From positions 1 through 64,000 of the forward strand of contig NZ_JAVJQE010000010.1 in assembly GCF_040218065.1 (NCBI RefSeq): a stretch of 64,000 nt of DNA. The letters run 5' to 3'. The position numbers and the translations under genes were made by a program. The notes under the pieces are model-generated. The model was not told the origin of the DNA. It ran no database searches and saw nothing but the letters and a program-made list of their open reading frames with translations. Positions 59,648-64,000 of the stretch are shown piece by piece. The first letter of the stretch is position 1, and the number at the start of each line of letters is the position of its first letter. Source of the stretch: Marivibrio sp040218065. GTDB taxonomy: Bacteria > Pseudomonadota > Alphaproteobacteria > UBA8366 > Aestuariispiraceae.

Positions 59648-60754
59648 ATGACGCCTCCGATGATCTCGAAACTGACGGATCTAACGCCGCTCGTCTGCGG
59701 ACCGGACCAGACGGTGCGCGACGCGCTCGAACGCATCACTCAGTCCGGCGTGTTGGCGCAGATCGTCGTCAATCCGGACGGAACGCTCTATGGGACGGTT
59801 ACGGACGCCGACGTGCGCCGCGCCATCCTGCGCGGGATCAAAGTCGAAGGTCCGGTGCGCGATTGCGCCCACGTCAAGCCGATCGTCGGCCTGGAGGGAC
59901 AGAACGCGGAGAACATCGCGCGGCTGCATGCGATCCCCGGGTTGGTGCCGTTCCTGCCCATCGTCGATGCGGAGCGCCGTCTCCTGGAGGTCTGGGTCCG
60001 GCAGCCGGCCACCCCCAAGATGCCCGCCCTGATCATGGCGGGAGGGCGCGGCGCCCGGCTTGGGGACCTGACCCGCAACACGCCCAAGCCGTTGTTGGAC
60101 GTCGCCGGCGCGCCGATCCTGGAGCATGTGTTACGCCAATTGGAAAAGGGCGGGTCGCGTGAGATCTTCATCTCCGTGCATCATCTATCCGATCAGGTGC
60201 GGCGCTTCGTTGAGGAGCGGCGCGGCGCGGCGCGCCTGTCGATCGTCGAGGAGACCGAGCCCCTGGGCACCGCCGGCGCCATCGCCAAGATCGCCCTCGA
60301 GGACGCCGAAGGCCTGATCGTCGCCAACGGGGATCTGGTGACGCAGACCGATTTCCACGCCTTGGAACTCTTCCACCTGCGTCAGGGCAACGACGTCACG
60401 ATCAGCGCCGCCAGCTACGAGGTGTCGGTGCCGTACGGCGTCATCCGTCACGCGCCTGACGGCGCCTTCACCGGCATGGAGGAGAAGCCCGATCTCACCT
60501 ACATGGTCGCGGCCGGCATTTACGCTTTGTCTCCGGCGGCCGCGGCTTTGGTTCCGCCGGACCGCCGATCGGATATGCCCGAACTGATCAACCGCGCGAA
60601 GTCGATCGGTCTTCGGGTCGGCGTCTTCCCGATTCACGAATACTGGCGAGACGTCGGTCAGCGGCACGATCTGGACGCCGCGCGGCGCGAACATTCCGAG
60701 GAGGCCGTTCGCGCGCGCCTTCCCGGGTCTTCCGTTTCTGAGGAGCAGCAGTAG
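59648..60754 (+). CDS. CBS-domain-fused sugar-phosphate nucleotidyltransferase (PtmE-like)
   Basis: The 368-residue protein has a CBS pair in residues 1-120 (LVCGPDQTVRDALERI, GTVTDADVRRAIL, VPFLPIVDAERRLLE). A nucleotidyltransferase follows with ALIMAGGRGARLGDLTRNTPKPLLDV, TEPLGTAGAI, VANGDLVTQTDF and YWRDVGQ. PtmE of Campylobacter has this architecture and makes the GDP-GlcN precursor of legionaminic acid. The CBS pair probably gives feedback control by a nucleotide. The stop shares a base with the pseB start. Confidence 0.9.
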   Translation: MTPPMISKLTDLTPLVCGPDQTVRDALERITQSGVLAQIVVNPDGTLYGTVTDADVRRAILRGIKVEGPVRDCAHVKPIVGLEGQNAENIARLHAIPGLVPFLPIVDAERRLLEVWVRQPATPKMPALIMAGGRGARLGDLTRNTPKPLLDVAGAPILEHVLRQLEKGGSREIFISVHHLSDQVRRFVEERRGAARLSIVEETEPLGTAGAIAKIALEDAEGLIVANGDLVTQTDFHALELFHLRQGNDVTISAASYEVSVPYGVIRHAPDGAFTGMEEKPDLTYMVAAGIYALSPAAAALVPPDRRSDMPELINRAKSIGLRVGVFPIHEYWRDVGQRHDLDAARREHSEEAVRARLPGSSVSEEQQ

Positions 60755-61782
60755 TGACAAACTTCAATTCGGGCGAGTGCGATCTGACCGGCAAGAGCGT
60801 TCTGGTCACCGGCGGGACCGGCTCGTTCGGGCGCGCGTTCGTGCGCCACGTTTTGGAGACGCAGAAGCCGGAGCGCCTGATCGTCTTCTCGCGCGACGAG
60901 GACAAACAGCACGAGATGGCCGGCGATTTCGGCTTCGACTACACCGGAACCCACAATACGCGTCTTCGCTTCTTCATCGGGGACGTGCGCGACCGCGACC
61001 GCCTGCAGATGGCGATGCGCGGCGTCGACGTGGTTGTCCATGCGGCGGCGTTGAAGCATGTGCCGACCGCCGAATACAATCCGATGGAATGCATCCGCAC
61101 CAACGTGCATGGGGCGGAGAACGTGGTCAGCGCCGCGCTGGCGTGCGAGGTCGATCGCGTCGTCGCCTTGTCCACCGACAAGGCGGTCAATCCGATCAAT
61201 CTGTACGGCGCAAGCAAGCTGGCTGCCGACAAGATCTTCATCGCCGCGAACAACCTGAGCGGCCGTCGTCGGACGCGCTTCAGCGTGGTGCGCTACGGCA
61301 ACGTCCTTGGCTCGCGCGGCAGCGTCGTCCCCTTCTTTCGCCGCCGCATAGAGGGCGGCGCGGATTACCTGCCCATCACCGACGACCGGATGACCCGCTT
61401 CTGGATCACCATCGACCAGGGCGTCGCCTTCGTCCTCTCGAGCGTCGGACGCATGCACGGCGGCGAGATCTTCGTGCCTAAGCTGCCCAGCATGAAGATC
61501 GTCGAACTGGCGAAGGCCATGGCTCCCGACCTGCCGACGAAAATCATCGGGATCCGTCCGGGCGAGAAACTGCATGAATTGATGCTGACGGAAGACGAAT
61601 CCCGGTTCGCCTATGATCTTGAGGATCGCTACCTGGTCGCACCCGAGATCGCCTTCACCCAGGCGATCGAAGATGCGTTGAACGGCCTGCCGAAGGTGCC
61701 CGAGGACTTCCGCTATTCCAGCGACAGCAACGACGTCTGGATGACGCCGGATGAGTTGCGCAACCTGATCGGTATTGCCTGA
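60754..61782 (+). CDS. pseB: UDP-N-acetylglucosamine 4,6-dehydratase (inverting), PseB-like
   Basis: The 342-residue extended SDR closely follows PseB/FlaA1: LVTGGTGSFGRAFV, LIVFSRDEDKQHEM, FFIGDVRDRDRL, AALKHVPTAEYNPMECI, catalytic Asp142/Lys143 and Tyr151 in LSTDKAVNPINLYGASK, GNVLGSRGSVVPFF, and the late MKIVELAKAMAP and RPGEKLHELM. It makes the 4-keto-altrose intermediate from UDP-GlcNAc, the first step of pseudaminic acid synthesis. It starts with GTG at 60754 and is followed by PseC. Confidence 0.93.
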   Translation: MTNFNSGECDLTGKSVLVTGGTGSFGRAFVRHVLETQKPERLIVFSRDEDKQHEMAGDFGFDYTGTHNTRLRFFIGDVRDRDRLQMAMRGVDVVVHAAALKHVPTAEYNPMECIRTNVHGAENVVSAALACEVDRVVALSTDKAVNPINLYGASKLAADKIFIAANNLSGRRRTRFSVVRYGNVLGSRGSVVPFFRRRIEGGADYLPITDDRMTRFWITIDQGVAFVLSSVGRMHGGEIFVPKLPSMKIVELAKAMAPDLPTKIIGIRPGEKLHELMLTEDESRFAYDLEDRYLVAPEIAFTQAIEDALNGLPKVPEDFRYSSDSNDVWMTPDELRNLIGIA

Positions 61783-61796
61783 AAGCGCTTGCGGCC

Positions 61797-63041
61797 ATGA
61801 TCCCTTACGGACGCCAGTCGATTGACGAAGACGATATCGCCGCGGTCGCGGCGGCGCTTCGCTCGGACTATCTGACGACGGGTCCGAGGGTCGAGGCCTT
61901 CGAGGCGGATTTGGCGCAAGCGACCGGGGCCGCGCACGCCGTGGTCTGCAACAGCGGCACGGCGGCGCTTTATATCGCGGCGCGCGCGCTTGGCCTGGGT
62001 CCTGGCGACGTGGCGATCGTCCCCAGCATGACCTTTCTCGCGACCGCTTCCGCGCCGTTCCTGGCCGGCGCCGAGATCGTCTTCGCCGATGTGGATCCCG
62101 ATACGGGCCTGATGCGGCCGGAAGACCTTGAGCGCGCGATCGCCGAGGCGCGTCGGCGCTTTCCTGAGGGGCGCCTCGCGGCGGCTTTCGTCGTTCACCT
62201 GAACGGTCAATGCGCGGACATGCCGGCGCTGAAGGCGCTTTGCGACGCCCGGGACCTTTTCCTGGTGGAAGATGCGTGCCACGCGCTCGGCGGCGCGACC
62301 CGACGCGCCGACGAGCCTGAAGCCGCCGGCCGGGAGGCGCGGGTCGGCGACACACGTTGGTCGCATCTCGCCTGCTTCTCCTTCCATCCGGTGAAGACGA
62401 TCGCGATGGGCGAGGGCGGGGCGGTGACGACCCAGGACGCCGCACTGGCCGAGGCGCTGCGCCTGCACCGTAATCACGGGATGGTCCGGGACCCTGAGCG
62501 CTGGCGCCATCGCGATATGGGGTTCGACGCGGGCGGCGAGCCGAATCCCTGGTATTATGAACTGGAGACGCCCGGTCTTAATTTCAGGGTGCCGGATGTG
62601 CTGTGCGCGCTGGGATCCAGTCAGTTGAAGAAGCTCGATCGTTTCGTGGCGGGGCGGGCCGAAGTCGTCGCCCATTACGACCGCGCGATCGCAGGGCTTG
62701 CGCCGGCGATCTTGGGTCCCGCCAAGGTGCCCTGGGGGCGACCCGCCTGGCATTTGTTCGCCGCCCGCGTCGATTGGGCGACTTTGGGCGTGGAGCGCGG
62801 CGCCGCAATGCGGCTGTTGCGCGCGCAAGCCGTGGGGACGCAAGTCCACTACATTCCCCTTCACCGACAGCCGTTCTGGGAGCGGCGATACGGCCGCCAG
62901 GATCTGTCGGGGGCGGAAGCGTATTACGCGGCCGCGTTGTCGCTACCCTTATTCGCAGCGATGGAGTATGCAGACGTCGGCCGGGTCGTACAGAGTCTGG
63001 AAAAGCTCTCAGCCGGTGCAGCGCAGCCAAGGTCACCATGA
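61797..63041 (+). CDS. pseC: UDP-4-keto-6-deoxy-N-acetylaltrosamine 4-aminotransferase (PseC)
   Basis: The 414-residue PLP enzyme starts IPYGRQSIDEDDIAAV, the PseC hallmark. It has LTTGPRVEAFEADLA, CNSGTAALYIAARAL, VEDACHALGG, and the PLP lysine K200 in FSFHPVKTIAMGEGGAV. It aminates the PseB product. A tryptophan- and charge-rich insertion occurs around residues 225-250 (RDPERWRHRDMGFDAGGEPN). It lies 14 bases after pseB. The last 20 residues reach the point where base composition changes. Confidence 0.93.
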   Translation: MIPYGRQSIDEDDIAAVAAALRSDYLTTGPRVEAFEADLAQATGAAHAVVCNSGTAALYIAARALGLGPGDVAIVPSMTFLATASAPFLAGAEIVFADVDPDTGLMRPEDLERAIAEARRRFPEGRLAAAFVVHLNGQCADMPALKALCDARDLFLVEDACHALGGATRRADEPEAAGREARVGDTRWSHLACFSFHPVKTIAMGEGGAVTTQDAALAEALRLHRNHGMVRDPERWRHRDMGFDAGGEPNPWYYELETPGLNFRVPDVLCALGSSQLKKLDRFVAGRAEVVAHYDRAIAGLAPAILGPAKVPWGRPAWHLFAARVDWATLGVERGAAMRLLRAQAVGTQVHYIPLHRQPFWERRYGRQDLSGAEAYYAAALSLPLFAAMEYADVGRVVQSLEKLSAGAAQPRSP

Positions 63042-63136
63042 ACGGTCTTTGCGCAGCGGGGACGGACATGTTTAAAGCCGGCTGATTGTAGTACCTTGAG
63101 CCAGGCGCGAAGAATACAGCCATAGAGAGGGACGCA

Positions 63137-63841
63137 ATGAAGGTCGACAAGAACATAGAGGCGGCGAACAGCGCCTGGACCTTTGATGCAATTGGGGATG
63201 ATTTCGAGAGCCACATCGAGAAATCAATTCCCCATTACATAGAGTGGCAGGAACTCATCTGTCAGCTATCGGATTTCTTTCTGAATCCGGACTGCCTTGT
63301 TTACGATATCGGGGCCGCTACGGGGGCGTTGTCGCGCAAGCTCGCGAAATGGAACGAACACCGAACCGGAATGCGCATCGTTGGGATCGACAGCGTCGAA
63401 AGCATGGTGAAGAAAGCGCAGGAGCTTAACACGGATCCGCGCGTCACTTTCATCCACGAAGACCTCCGCGTGTTTGATTTCGAACCCTGTTCGATGGTGA
63501 TGTCATATTACACCGTCCAGTTCATTCACCCGCACTACAGGCAACAACTTATCGACAGGATTTACGAGTCGCTCCATTGGGGCGGCGCGCTGATTCTGTT
63601 CGAGAAGGTTCGCGGCGCGGACGCCCGGTTCCAGGACATCCAGAGCCAGCTTTATGTCGATTTCAAACAGAAGAACGGATTTTCGACGGACGAAATTATA
63701 GGAAAATCCCGCAGCTTGAAGGGGGTCCTTGAGCCGTTCTCCACCGAGGGAAATCTCGGGTTGCTGCAGCGGGCGGGGTTCTCTGACATCATGCCGGTGG
63801 CGCGATGGATGTGTTTTGAGGGGCTGCTGGCGATCAAGTAA
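63137..63841 (+). CDS. CmoA-like SAM-dependent methyltransferase
   Basis: The 234-residue protein is similar to CmoA, which makes carboxy-SAM for tRNA: AIGDDFESHIEKSIPHYIEW, LVYDIGAATGALSRKL, VMSYYTVQFIHPHYRQQLIDRI in parts, and GGALILFEKVRG. CmoA has YDLGCSLG-type motif I and uses an Arg to bind prephenate-derived carboxyl. With no cmoB neighbour and a glycan context, a methyl or carboxymethyl transfer to sugar is equally possible. The DNA is clearly less GC-rich than upstream, suggesting recent acquisition. Confidence 0.82.
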   Translation: MKVDKNIEAANSAWTFDAIGDDFESHIEKSIPHYIEWQELICQLSDFFLNPDCLVYDIGAATGALSRKLAKWNEHRTGMRIVGIDSVESMVKKAQELNTDPRVTFIHEDLRVFDFEPCSMVMSYYTVQFIHPHYRQQLIDRIYESLHWGGALILFEKVRGADARFQDIQSQLYVDFKQKNGFSTDEIIGKSRSLKGVLEPFSTEGNLGLLQRAGFSDIMPVARWMCFEGLLAIK

Positions 63842-63886
63842 GACGTCGATTGGTGTTGTCCGAAGACGAGAATAGGAACCAAAGTC

Positions 63887-64000
63887 GTGCAAGATAGGTT
63901 TGGTCGCTTCTGGCGTGTCAAAAAGGGTTTGGCCGCCTTTTATAGCTTTCTTCTTAAGTACAGGCTTAGCAGTCGGCTGTTCACGGCGTTCGTGATCGAA
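63887..64000 (+). CDS. Start of an unidentified gene, truncated by the window edge
   Basis: A GTG at 63887 follows an AGGA ribosome site (63874-63877) and opens a frame that stays open to the right edge for 38 codons. The peptide begins MQDRFGRFWRVKKGLAAFY, basic with a central hydrophobic and aromatic patch. It is too short to classify. Position suggests a further glycan-locus gene. The local DNA remains relatively AT-rich. Confidence 0.4.
   Translation, partial: MQDRFGRFWRVKKGLAAFYSFLLKYRLSSRLFTAFVIE

Overview
The window reads as a GC-rich alphaproteobacterial chromosome segment. The evidence is the gene order rplU-rpmA-obgE-proB-proA-nadD-rsfS-rlmH, a CcrM-type GANTC adenine methyltransferase whose own leader is packed with GANTC sites, an alphaproteobacterial PAS_5-type protein, and TRAP transport. 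The order or genus cannot be fixed from the sequence alone; a Hyphomicrobiales-like lineage is a guess.

Region 1 (1-10.2 kb) looks like a small genomic island. The 3' end of a tRNA-Ser(CGA) gene (minus strand, 10089-10178) is repeated exactly over 19 bp at 665-683. The repeats bracket a catabolic-looking cluster: two small membrane proteins, a divergent PanB-like aldolase, a GntR/FCD regulator, a DUF6166-like protein, a TRAP transporter (P-Q-M), a PhyH-type dioxygenase and a sterol-desaturase-family hydroxylase. A decayed IS3-family element sits at the tRNA-proximal end, where an integrase would be expected; no integrase remains. A short AT-rich motif recurs upstream of the three transcription units and is the likely operator of the GntR protein. 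The inferred role is regulated uptake and oxidation of an unidentified carboxylate.

Region 2 (10.2-35.6 kb) is mostly core chromosome: rplU-rpmA (promoter and terminator visible), obgE, proB-proA-nadD-rsfS-rlmH, a GIY-YIG protein between palindromic repeats, a dehydrogenase/proline-racemase-like pair with unusual active-site residues, a Kef-type antiporter with a Lys/Ala-rich tail like that of L21, rnhB, ccrM, an EamA exporter, ribB, rpiA, a PAS protein, a methyltransferase and hisS. A cluster of Ddl-like ligase, alpha/beta hydrolase and membrane-anchored Mur ligase may make an unusual amide-linked product. A PAS-PAS histidine kinase follows.

Region 3 (35.6-64 kb) is a surface-glycan locus that continues past the right edge. 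After a minus-strand GT39-like gene, about 26 genes run on the plus strand with tiny gaps or ATGA/GTGA overlaps. They encode PseB and PseC, a NeuB/PseI-type synthase, a PglD/NeuD-type acyltransferase, a CBS-fused sugar nucleotidyltransferase, two SpsF-like cytidylyltransferases, three further DegT aminotransferases, two formyltransferase-fold enzymes, a PIG-L deacetylase, a WbpG/HisH2/HisF2 amidination module, an ABC exporter, glycosyltransferase-like proteins, methyltransferases, and two unfamiliar proteins, one with a BFD-type [2Fe-2S] motif. Together they suggest an amidinated and possibly N-formylated nonulosonic acid glycan, on flagellin or the cell surface.
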